The notes beneath the pieces are model-generated. The model was not told the DNA's origin, did no database searches, and saw only the letters and a list, made by a program, of their open reading frames with translations. DNA of 64,000 nt from Lachnospiraceae bacterium. GTDB lineage: Bacteria > Bacillota > Clostridia > Lachnospirales > Lachnospiraceae. The stretch's first letter is position 1; each line of letters opens with the position of its first letter. The DNA lies in assembly GCA_017450065.1 (NCBI GenBank), contig JAFSYI010000041.1, forward strand, positions 30,083 through 94,082, written 5' to 3'. The translations under genes and the position numbers were made by a program. Positions 8,453 to 15,790 of this stretch are shown piece by piece.

Positions 8453-10252
8453 TTACTGTTTCTCTACAAGCTCAGGCGGCAGGTATTTAAGTATCATTCT
8501 CTCAAGATCCGTTCCCTGAACAGGCTTGGTCAGATAGTCCGTAAAGCCGGCATCGATATACTCCTTTTCAGCACCCTGAATTGCATTGGCTGTAAGGGCG
8601 ATCACAGGAGTTCTTTCCTTATTATATCTGTCACTCCCGATCATTCTGTTAAGCGTCTCGATCCCGTCCATCTCAGGCATCATATGATCGAGCAACACAA
8701 GATCATAATGATCCTTTTCATACATTTCAAGGCACTGCTGGCCGCTGTTTGCCGTATTTATCTGTATTTCCGTAGTCTTAAGCAGGAGCTTTATAACCTT
8801 ATGATTAACCGCAACATCATCAACAATGAGGATACATGCCTTCGGTGCCTTGAATATCTCTTTGTAATTCTCACCCGTTGTTTTCTTGCCGTTAAGCTTA
8901 TCATCAAGATTTCCGAGAGGCTCGTCCGACATGATCTCCTGAGGTATCGTTACGGTAAACTCGGAGCCCTCACCCAGTCTGCTGTGAACCCTTATCGATC
9001 CGCCCATCAGATCTACCAGCTGTTTAGTGATCGCCAGGCCAAGACCGGTTCCCTCGATATTTCTGTTTTTCTTTTCATCTGCTCTTTGGAAGGAATCAAA
9101 GATCGCACCTATTCCCTCTTCGGATATTCCTCTTCCGGTATCTTCAACGCATATTATGAGGTCGATCAGTTTCTCACCCTTTTGCCTCTTACTCACCCTG
9201 AAAGTAATAGAACCTGTATCGGTGTATTTAACAGCGTTGGTCAGAAGATTGGTTATTATCTGCCTTATCCTGAGTTCATCTCCCAAAAGCCCGGACGGAA
9301 GATTCTTATCATATTCAAGATTAAGCTTAAGGCCTTTGTCTCCGGCACGAACCTTAAGAAGACTGTAGCAGTAATCAATAAGCGAATATATCTCATAAGT
9401 CTCCGGAATGACCTTCATAAGTCCCGATTCGATCTTGGAAAAATCAAGGATGTCATTTATCAGTGAAAGCAGGGTATGGGAGGCATTTTCGATATTGGTC
9501 GCATAATCAAGTATATCCCTTTCATTACTCTCGCGAAGGATCATTTCATCCATGCCGATAACCGCATTTATGGGAGTCCTTATCTCGTGCGACATTCTGG
9601 CAAGAAAATCCGATTTGGCTTCATTGGCAGCTTCAAGATTTCTATTAAGCTCTATAAGCTCCTGTTCCTTTATCTCCAGTTCCTTCTTCTTTCTCTCATA
9701 TATCCGGCTCTGGAACTTAAATATTACGCCAAAGATCAATACTATGCTCGCAATCGCGAAGATATAGTCCACATATTCTGCCTTCTTATCGGGCATCGGC
9801 TTAACGAGTTCGGGATGATAATACTCCATCATAAGAAGGCTGCTGTAAAGGACAACATCACCTATATAAAGAATGATACAGGGCCATCCACGCACAATAA
9901 GCCATATAAAAAGTGCTGACAGCATCAGCCACATAGGCATTGCGGATTCCTTTCCGCCTTCCGTAAAATACAGTATAGGCATCAGGAAATAACTGGCAAC
10001 AACTCCAAGGACCACTCCTGCGGCATTTGGCTTGTTTCTTACATTGGCAACATAGAGTGAAAATATGAACGAAACAATTAGAAGCAGCATTATCCAGAAT
10101 GTTCTTGATCCCGTGCCGATTATAAAATCAAAAACTATACATACCAAAAGAGCCACAGTTCCAACCGTCAGGATTATATTCATAAGACGGTGCTGTATCT
10201 CCAGCTCTTCTCTTATAAGATATTTAAAAACATTCTTATATTTTTGAAACAT
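8453..10252 (-). CDS. Hybrid sensor histidine kinase with C-terminal receiver
   Basis: A 599-residue membrane kinase. Five or six hydrophobic segments fill residues 20-180, with the motif FTEGG in the middle; a short coiled linker follows. Then comes the HisKA box (MSHEIRTPINA, phospho-accepting His about 222), the ATPase N box (NLLTNAVKYT) and G box (GTGLGLAI), and a receiver domain (ILIVDDVAVNHK, acceptor Asp in LLDHMMPEMDG, Lys in LTKPV). The receiver is intact, so a phosphorelay is expected, but no HPt or output regulator lies beside it. The membrane sensor resembles that of the DegV-fused kinase at 13082-15763. It is followed on the same strand by the zinc-ribbon and TPM genes and may control or accompany them. 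The signal sensed is unknown. Confidence 0.92.
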   Translation of the reverse strand: MFQKYKNVFKYLIREELEIQHRLMNIILTVGTVALLVCIVFDFIIGTGSRTFWIMLLLIVSFIFSLYVANVRNKPNAAGVVLGVVASYFLMPILYFTEGGKESAMPMWLMLSALFIWLIVRGWPCIILYIGDVVLYSSLLMMEYYHPELVKPMPDKKAEYVDYIFAIASIVLIFGVIFKFQSRIYERKKKELEIKEQELIELNRNLEAANEAKSDFLARMSHEIRTPINAVIGMDEMILRESNERDILDYATNIENASHTLLSLINDILDFSKIESGLMKVIPETYEIYSLIDYCYSLLKVRAGDKGLKLNLEYDKNLPSGLLGDELRIRQIITNLLTNAVKYTDTGSITFRVSKRQKGEKLIDLIICVEDTGRGISEEGIGAIFDSFQRADEKKNRNIEGTGLGLAITKQLVDLMGGSIRVHSRLGEGSEFTVTIPQEIMSDEPLGNLDDKLNGKKTTGENYKEIFKAPKACILIVDDVAVNHKVIKLLLKTTEIQINTANSGQQCLEMYEKDHYDLVLLDHMMPEMDGIETLNRMIGSDRYNKERTPVIALTANAIQGAEKEYIDAGFTDYLTKPVQGTDLERMILKYLPPELVEKQ

Positions 10253-10303
10253 TCTTTATGCCTTTTATCCCGATATTTCAAAATATATGTGCTGTTCTGA
10301 ACG

Positions 10304-10350
10304 GTATGACTTTCTAAAACATTTCCTTGTTTGCAGTCAGAGAGTAATCA
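10304..10350. repeat. Second copy of the dispersed hairpin repeat, core inverted
   Basis: The 12 bases GTATGACTTTCT at 10304-10315 are identical to 3672-3683. The next part does not continue in the same sense. CATTTCCTTGTTTGC at 10320-10334 is the exact reverse complement of 3688-3702. The right flank, TCAGA followed by AATCAT, then matches the first copy in direct sense again. So the two loci share both flanks in one orientation and the core in the other. Confidence 0.6.
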
Positions 10351-10461
10351 TATAATGTATAATAGTAAATGTTCAGATCAGACTCGGAATACTACCTATA
10401 TTATATTATAGAAGTATAGCATGTATATAATATCCAAACAAGATAGGACACTCAGACAGAT

Positions 10462-10806
10462 ATGAATGATAACGATAGTTACTTTAAAAAAGCATTGTCC
10501 GATTTTGCATTTGATGCTGCATATGGCGATTCAATACGTCATCTTTACAGCAAAGGATACTCTCCGGAGGCCATAAAAAAACACTTGGATTGCGAGTCAC
10601 TAAGTGTCGAAAGGATTAAGTATGTCATTGACAGATTTAACGACTCGCTCGTCTCAGATATTCCTGCCGATGAAAAAATCCAATCCGATCGATCATCAAA
10701 AAACGTTTCCGGTCAGCTTATAAATAACGCATGCCGTTATGAGTATGTCAAAGAGTATGATGAATATGGAAGAGCTTCCTTTATAAGGCGAAAAGTGCCC
10801 GATTAA
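10462..10806 (+). CDS. Small conserved-looking protein of unknown function
   Basis: A 114-residue, charged, soluble protein that I do not recognise. It begins MNDNDSYFKKALSDFAF. Residues 25-55 read like a short helix-turn-helix-type segment (LYSKGYSPEAIKKHLDCES), where SPEAIKKHL resembles the first helices of a small DNA-binding fold, and the end is basic (SFIRRKVPD). No signal peptide or membrane segment is seen. It stands alone on the plus strand between two minus-strand genes. A good terminator overlaps its stop codon, which supports it being a real, separately transcribed gene. A small regulator is possible but rests only on the weak helix pattern. There is no strong Shine-Dalgarno site before this ATG. 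Confidence 0.6.
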   Translation: MNDNDSYFKKALSDFAFDAAYGDSIRHLYSKGYSPEAIKKHLDCESLSVERIKYVIDRFNDSLVSDIPADEKIQSDRSSKNVSGQLINNACRYEYVKEYDEYGRASFIRRKVPD

Positions 10807-10840
10807 ATATCTCAGGGTATTCAATCGGGTACTTTGTTTC
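10792..10840 (+). terminator. Rho-independent terminator overlapping the stop codon
   Basis: AAAGTGCCCGATT (10792-10804) pairs with AATCGGGTACTTT (10823-10835) in a 13-bp stem with one G-U pair, followed by a T-rich tail. The left arm lies inside the last codons and stop of the 10462-10806 gene. Confidence 0.7.
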
Positions 10841-11115
10841 TGCAGTATGTTTAAATCGCGATTTATATATAGATTATCCACACCGAAAATATTTTCGGTG
10901 TGGATAACTGTTCCAAATGGATTTCCTGTGTTTTTGTGAAATCCACCTCATTTTTCCTTTAGCGCTTCACATCGGCAAATATTTAACTGTTTATTTAATT
11001 TTTCTCTTTTTGAAAACTCCCGTTTATAAAGAGATAAACGCTGTATCGCAGGTAAATACTGGTTTCTTTATTGACGATCCATGTTTAATACCACTACAGG
11101 CTACACATCTTTTTC
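10807..11115. other. Intergenic region with a palindrome of two inverted DnaA-box-like sites
   Basis: A spacer of about 300 bases between convergent transcripts. After the terminator it holds a perfect 34-bp palindrome at 10874-10907. Its ends are TTATCCACA (10874-10882) and the inverse TGTGGATAA (10899-10907), each a perfect match to the consensus DnaA box. The A+T-rich centre is GAAAATATTTTC. There is no T-run after the hairpin, so it is not a typical terminator. The rest of the spacer is A+T-rich and I see no gene in it. Confidence 0.6.
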
Positions 11116-12099
11116 TCAGCTGAGCGAGTTCACAGCTATAACCACAAGATCATCTTCTAAAAGCTCAAGCTCCGGATCGGCCGGCAGCTTCTCTTTATTC
11201 CTCACTACCATAAGCGGGATCATATCCGGCATAAAGTGTATTTCTTTTATCCTCAGTCCGACCCATCCGCTGTCCTTTTTAATTCTTGATGTTACGTATT
11301 TAAGTCCGCTGTCTTCGATCGGCTCTCCCATGACCTTCATTTCAGTATACTGTTCAACAAATCCGGCAGATATTATACCGGTTGGAACAGCCACCATTCC
11401 CACTCCCAGGAAGGAAATGATAATAGCCATTATTTTTCCTGCAACGGTAACCGGATATATGTCTCCGTACCCTACCGTAAGCAGTGTAGATACTGACCAC
11501 CATATACCTGAGAAGGCATTTTTGAACTGATCGGGCTGTGCATCATGTTCGAGGCTGTACATACACAGCGAGGATGCCAGCATCAGAATCAAAATCATGG
11601 TCATTGAAGATATCAGCTGATTTTTTTTCTCTATCAGTACCGATGTGATCACATTGAAGGCATCATATCTTGAATTTATCCTGAATAACCTAAGTATTCT
11701 TATTACTCTGAATATCCTGAATGCCACAGCTCCTGCCGGAAAAACGAACGGAAGGAAGTACGGTATTATGGCAAACAGATCGATAAGTCCGTATACCGAC
11801 AGTATGAACTTCAGTCTTCCCCTCAGCTTATTTCTCTCTTCAGGATACAGATAATCCGCTGTCCATACTCTGAGTATATACTCCACAACAAATATAAGTA
11901 TCGTTATAAATTCAACAGCGTTCAGTACCGGCATATACGGTTCCATCTGTTCAAAGGTCTGAGCTACTGTGACGAACAGATTTACAAAGATTGCGATAAC
12001 TATTAATCTGTCAAATATAACACTCGGAAGATCTCCGCCGCTTCCTATTTCTACTATATTAAATACCCGTTTTCTTATATTTTTCTCTTTTCCTTCCAT
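11116..12099 (-). CDS. Voltage-gated-type potassium channel
   Basis: A 327-residue six-helix channel. The selectivity filter TVGYGD is at residues 208-213, between the pore helix (FSGIWWSVSTLL) and the last membrane helix (FLGVGMVAVPTGIISAG). An arginine-rich S4-like segment (FRIFRVIRILRLFR, residues 128-140) marks it as a voltage-gated-like channel. Residues 265-327 form a small cytoplasmic domain resembling the TrkA-C (RCK_C) fold, which binds ligands in related transporters. It should allow K+ flow across the cell membrane. It has no operon partner: the next genes are convergent or divergent. The ligand and gating are not deducible from sequence. Confidence 0.92.
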   Translation of the reverse strand: MEGKEKNIRKRVFNIVEIGSGGDLPSVIFDRLIVIAIFVNLFVTVAQTFEQMEPYMPVLNAVEFITILIFVVEYILRVWTADYLYPEERNKLRGRLKFILSVYGLIDLFAIIPYFLPFVFPAGAVAFRIFRVIRILRLFRINSRYDAFNVITSVLIEKKNQLISSMTMILILMLASSLCMYSLEHDAQPDQFKNAFSGIWWSVSTLLTVGYGDIYPVTVAGKIMAIIISFLGVGMVAVPTGIISAGFVEQYTEMKVMGEPIEDSGLKYVTSRIKKDSGWVGLRIKEIHFMPDMIPLMVVRNKEKLPADPELELLEDDLVVIAVNSLS

Positions 12100-12416
12100 A
12101 AATGTCCCTCTGATGTTTCTCTTCTCTGTTTCCGCCTGTTTTTATCTCTCACCGTTTTCCGTTAGTGATTTCTTCACGTACATCCTGTTCTTCTTTTATA
12201 TATCTCTTTATGCCCTGTGTTTCAATCTGATACTTCCGGATTTTCCTACTTCATTATAGATTTTCATACTTGATATTTGCAAGCTTTGCTTTTTGTGAAA
12301 ATGTTTGTCGATTTTATGTGTTATTATTTCTATTTTCAAAAATTGATTTGACTTACCATTAATTTAATATACAATATAAGTATAACTTCAAAACACACGA
12401 CGAAAGGAGAACTTTT
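12100..12416. other. Divergent intergenic region upstream of rubrerythrin
   Basis: This 317-base A+T-rich spacer carries the start regions of the channel gene (minus) and rubrerythrin (plus). I see the rubrerythrin promoter at 12348-12375 and no further gene. The long T/C-rich stretch 12100-12250 gives short reading frames that lack ribosome sites. Confidence 0.5.
12348..12375 (+). promoter_or_regulatory. Promoter of rubrerythrin
   Basis: TTGACT (12348-12353) and TACAAT (12370-12375) with a 16-base spacer, followed about 35 bases later by the strong site AAAGGAGAA before the ATG. No PerR-type palindrome was recognised. Confidence 0.55.
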
Positions 12417-13001
12417 ATGAAGTATGTATGTCAGGTATGTGGATATGTTTACGAAGGCGACACTCCTCCCGAGAAGTGTCCTGTATGTGGTGTCGGAGCT
12501 GATAAATTCAAAGCCGTTGAGGGTGAGATGAAGCTTGCTGCAGAACATGAATACGGAATCTACGCAAAGACTGTTAAAAACAATCCCGATATAACGGATG
12601 AGGACAAGAAATACATCTTTGAACAGCTTAAGGCTAATTTCAACGGTGAATGTTCCGAAGTAGGTATGTATCTCTGTATGGCACGTATTGCTCATCGCGA
12701 GGGTTATCCGGAAGTAGGTCTATACTGGGAAAAGGCTGCTTATGAAGAAGCTGAGCATGCAGCTAAGTTTGCAGAGCTGCTGGGTGAAGATCTTGAGCCC
12801 AACATGAAAGCTACCACCAAGGACAACCTTGCATGGCGTGTTGACTGTGAGTTCGGAGCTACTCAGGGTAAGTTCGATCTTGCTGCATGTGCAAAGAAGA
12901 ACGGCCTTGATGCGATCCATGACACCGTCCATGAAATGGCAAGAGATGAGGCAAGGCACGGCAAGGCTCTTAAGGGATTGCTTGACAGATATTTCAAATG
13001 A
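12417..13001 (+). CDS. Rubrerythrin with N-terminal rubredoxin domain
   Basis: A 194-residue non-heme iron protein that reduces hydrogen peroxide in anaerobes. The rubredoxin domain comes first: Cys 5, 8, 21 and 24 in [12 protein letters not shown] and EKCPVCGVG. The four-helix ferritin-like domain follows, with the iron ligands in [32 protein letters not shown] and [12 protein letters not shown]. This order is reversed relative to classical rubrerythrin and matches the reverse rubrerythrins known in clostridia, where they act as NADH-linked peroxidases with a reductase partner. No such partner is adjacent. It has its own promoter and a strong ribosome site, and its codon use looks like that of a highly expressed gene. 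Confidence 0.96.
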   Translation: MKYVCQVCGYVYEGDTPPEKCPVCGVGADKFKAVEGEMKLAAEHEYGIYAKTVKNNPDITDEDKKYIFEQLKANFNGECSEVGMYLCMARIAHREGYPEVGLYWEKAAYEEAEHAAKFAELLGEDLEPNMKATTKDNLAWRVDCEFGATQGKFDLAACAKKNGLDAIHDTVHEMARDEARHGKALKGLLDRYFK

Positions 13002-13081
13002 TCCCGGCAGTTAATCCCTAAATATGCAGATCCTGCTCCGAATGGTGACAGGGTATTATATTAGGGAAGAAACTCAGTTTG

Positions 13082-15763
13082 TTATGCTTCGGTAAACAGA
13101 AGTCCAAAGGTTCCCTCGCCACAGTTAACAGCTATGGCGGGGGAAGTTTTTTGAAAATATATCTTATCAAACTTCATTCTTTCATCAATATAGGAACGGA
13201 TCAGCTCCTTATCTCGTTTCGTCAGTCCCACATATGTTACAAACAGTATATTCCTGTCAATATTACCATTCGGAACCAAAACTGAGTCTATATATTTTTT
13301 CCAGACTTTTTCTTTGGCTCCAAGATAGAACTTACCAACCTTTAGCCTGCCTTTCTTCATTACAAGCACCGGTCTTATCATAAGAACATTCATGAGATTG
13401 GCAAGTCTGTGGCTTACCTGTCCCGCTCTTGCCAGGAAATCAAGGTTGTTTACGATAAAGCTTGTATGGATTTTCTTTATGCTCTCTCCAAGGAGCTCTT
13501 TTATTTCATTCGGTGACTTTCCTTCTTCCACGAGAGCACATGCCTTAAGCACGACAATACCCTGCCCGGATGACAGATGTCTGCTGTCTACAACCGTTAC
13601 ATTGCCAAATGAGCGGGCTGCATCCACTGCATGAGGATATCCGCTGTTTGTTATATCTCCCGAGATTGATATATGTATTATATTATTGGCCGATACGAGT
13701 GCATTTGCAAAGAAGCTTTCATGATCCGCAACATCCGCTGACTGCGTCGACACCTTATGATCCGGTTCTTCCATATATCTTAACAGACCATCTGTATCTA
13801 TCTCGACTCTGTCCCTGAATATACCTTCATCCGTTACAACCTTATGCTCAATGACAGAAATACCGTACTTATCAAGAAGCTCCTGCGGAAGATCAGCAAC
13901 GCTCTCCGTCGTTACGGCGATCGTCCTCTTACGCTCACGGGTCTCCATCCACGACATACTTTCTTCTGTTATTTCTTCTTCTTCGCCGATCTTGTGCACC
14001 AGCTCTTTCGGGAGAAGACGGTACAGCTCACTTTCAAGTATATTTCCGCTCACAGGTTTTTCTATATAGGAATCAAAACCTGCCTTCCTGTATAGCTGCC
14101 TGTTTTCCTCTCCCGCATTTGCGGTAAGAGCAACAATTGCCGTTTCCCTGCATTTGCCTCCCGCCTGTGCCCTTATGTTTCTTAAACACTCAATACCATC
14201 CATTTCCGGCATCAGATGATCCATGAATATTACATTATACTCGTTATTTAATGTGAATTCCAATGCTTCCCGGCCGCTCGATGCCGTATCTATCTGTATC
14301 TGTGTGGCACGCAGAAGCTTTCTTGCCACAAGCAGATTGGATTCATTATCATCCACCACCAGAAGTCTTGCCGAAGGTGCTTCAAATTTCTGTCTGTAAG
14401 TCTCCCTTCCATTCAGGATGTTCCTGCTTGCCATATCCAGTTCACCTATTACAGAAGTCCCGGATACATCCTGCGGAATCTCCACAATAAAGGTCGATCC
14501 CTGAGTATAGATGCTGTTTACCGTTATACGGCCGCCCATCAGGTCGACCAGTTGCTTGACTATTGACAGTCCCAGGCCCGTACCCTCAATATAACGGTTG
14601 TTATCTTCATCAACCCGCTTGAAAGCATTAAACAGATGGGGAAGGCTTTCCTTCCTTATACCGATACCGGTATCGGACACAGTATATATTATGTTCATGC
14701 TGTCCCCACTCTTTTCACCACACTGAACGGTCAGGGTTACCGAACCTTCTCTTGTATACTTTATGGCATTATTGACAATATTGATCAGTATCTGCCTGAT
14801 CCTTACCTCATCACCGATAAGCTCTGCGGGAATATCAGGTGAAACATTAACATGAAAATCAAGTTCTTTATCCCTTGCCCTCATCCACATCATAGCCACT
14901 ATCTCAGAGAGCATGTCTCCGGGATTGTACGCCGCCTTTGCCAGTTCCATCTGTCCCGACTGGATCTTTGACATATCAAGAATATCGTTTATAAGATGAA
15001 GAAGGATCTTTCCGGCTGCCTCGATATTGGCCGCATCTTCCGCTACCTCTTCCGAAATATCCTCCCTGAGTATCATCTCATTAAAGCCTATTATGGTATT
15101 TATCGGAGTACGTATTTCGTGGCTCATATTTGAAAAGAAACGGTTCTGGGCTTTGCTCATCTCTTCAACCTTTTCAGCTTCCATCCTTGCCTTCTTATTC
15201 TCATTAATGAACAGAAGATTCTGAAAAGATGTCATTATGTATATGACAAGACCTACAATGATCACAGAAACCAGGGTATCAAGTATGGCCATCTTTGACG
15301 AATGCGGAAAGACCAATTTGGAGTATTTGAAGCCTATATAGCATTCCAGCGCAGCTGTCAAAGGGATTAACGAGAGCATTATGGAACGCCATCTTCCGCT
15401 AAGTATGATCCCAACATAAAAGAAAGTAAGAGAATACCAGATAAGTGAGCCTCCTCTTGTACCTCCTCCGTAGAAAAAGCAGACCGGAAGTACGACAAAG
15501 ATCGCGTTAATTGCAATAATTATCCTGCACAGATCCAGTTTGTTCAATTTAAACAGGATAATGAATAATATCGGAAAGAAAACAGCCGAAGCTCCCAATA
15601 CGATTATTTCAACAATATTCTCACCAAGGATGATATCAGCAACAAAAACACACATTATGGCAAGCTGTACCATAACGGTTAGAAGTATGAACTGGCGATC
15701 CCTGAAATCAAGCTCATCTCCCGTAAGATGCTCTATACCCTTTTTGATAAGCTTCATCATCAC
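13082..15763 (-). CDS. Hybrid histidine kinase fused to a DegV lipid-binding domain
   Basis: An 893-residue protein. Residues 25-185 hold five or six membrane helices around FFYGGG; HisKA follows (MSHEIRTPIN, His about 215), then the ATPase (NNAIKYT, GTGLGLSI) and a receiver (LLVVDDNESN, acceptor Asp about 515 in MDHLMPEMDG). From about residue 613 to the end there is a full-length DegV domain. It has TTESVADLP, KVSTQSADV, ISISGDITNSGY and DSRHLSSGQG, at the positions where DegV/FakB proteins contact the carboxylate of a bound fatty acid. DegV proteins normally stand alone or serve a fatty-acid kinase. The frame runs unbroken through all domains. It is the last gene of a four-gene signalling run, 27 bases after the kinase at 15791. 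A lipid-responsive relay is inferred. Confidence 0.9.
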   Translation of the reverse strand: MMMKLIKKGIEHLTGDELDFRDRQFILLTVMVQLAIMCVFVADIILGENIVEIIVLGASAVFFPILFIILFKLNKLDLCRIIIAINAIFVVLPVCFFYGGGTRGGSLIWYSLTFFYVGIILSGRWRSIMLSLIPLTAALECYIGFKYSKLVFPHSSKMAILDTLVSVIIVGLVIYIMTSFQNLLFINENKKARMEAEKVEEMSKAQNRFFSNMSHEIRTPINTIIGFNEMILREDISEEVAEDAANIEAAGKILLHLINDILDMSKIQSGQMELAKAAYNPGDMLSEIVAMMWMRARDKELDFHVNVSPDIPAELIGDEVRIRQILINIVNNAIKYTREGSVTLTVQCGEKSGDSMNIIYTVSDTGIGIRKESLPHLFNAFKRVDEDNNRYIEGTGLGLSIVKQLVDLMGGRITVNSIYTQGSTFIVEIPQDVSGTSVIGELDMASRNILNGRETYRQKFEAPSARLLVVDDNESNLLVARKLLRATQIQIDTASSGREALEFTLNNEYNVIFMDHLMPEMDGIECLRNIRAQAGGKCRETAIVALTANAGEENRQLYRKAGFDSYIEKPVSGNILESELYRLLPKELVHKIGEEEEITEESMSWMETRERKRTIAVTTESVADLPQELLDKYGISVIEHKVVTDEGIFRDRVEIDTDGLLRYMEEPDHKVSTQSADVADHESFFANALVSANNIIHISISGDITNSGYPHAVDAARSFGNVTVVDSRHLSSGQGIVVLKACALVEEGKSPNEIKELLGESIKKIHTSFIVNNLDFLARAGQVSHRLANLMNVLMIRPVLVMKKGRLKVGKFYLGAKEKVWKKYIDSVLVPNGNIDRNILFVTYVGLTKRDKELIRSYIDERMKFDKIYFQKTSPAIAVNCGEGTFGLLFTEA

Positions 15764-15790
15764 TTACCCCCTTCTGCGGATTTCCCGTGA

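Noticed and set aside
10874-10907. Palindrome as a terminator
   Set aside because: No T-run on either side, and a separate terminator lies just upstream.
10917-11123. Hydrophobic plus-strand frame of 68 codons after the palindrome
   Set aside because: No ribosome site and low-complexity T-rich composition; considered chance.
12336-12695. Minus-strand reading frame across rubrerythrin
   Set aside because: Antisense to a certain gene and without a ribosome site.
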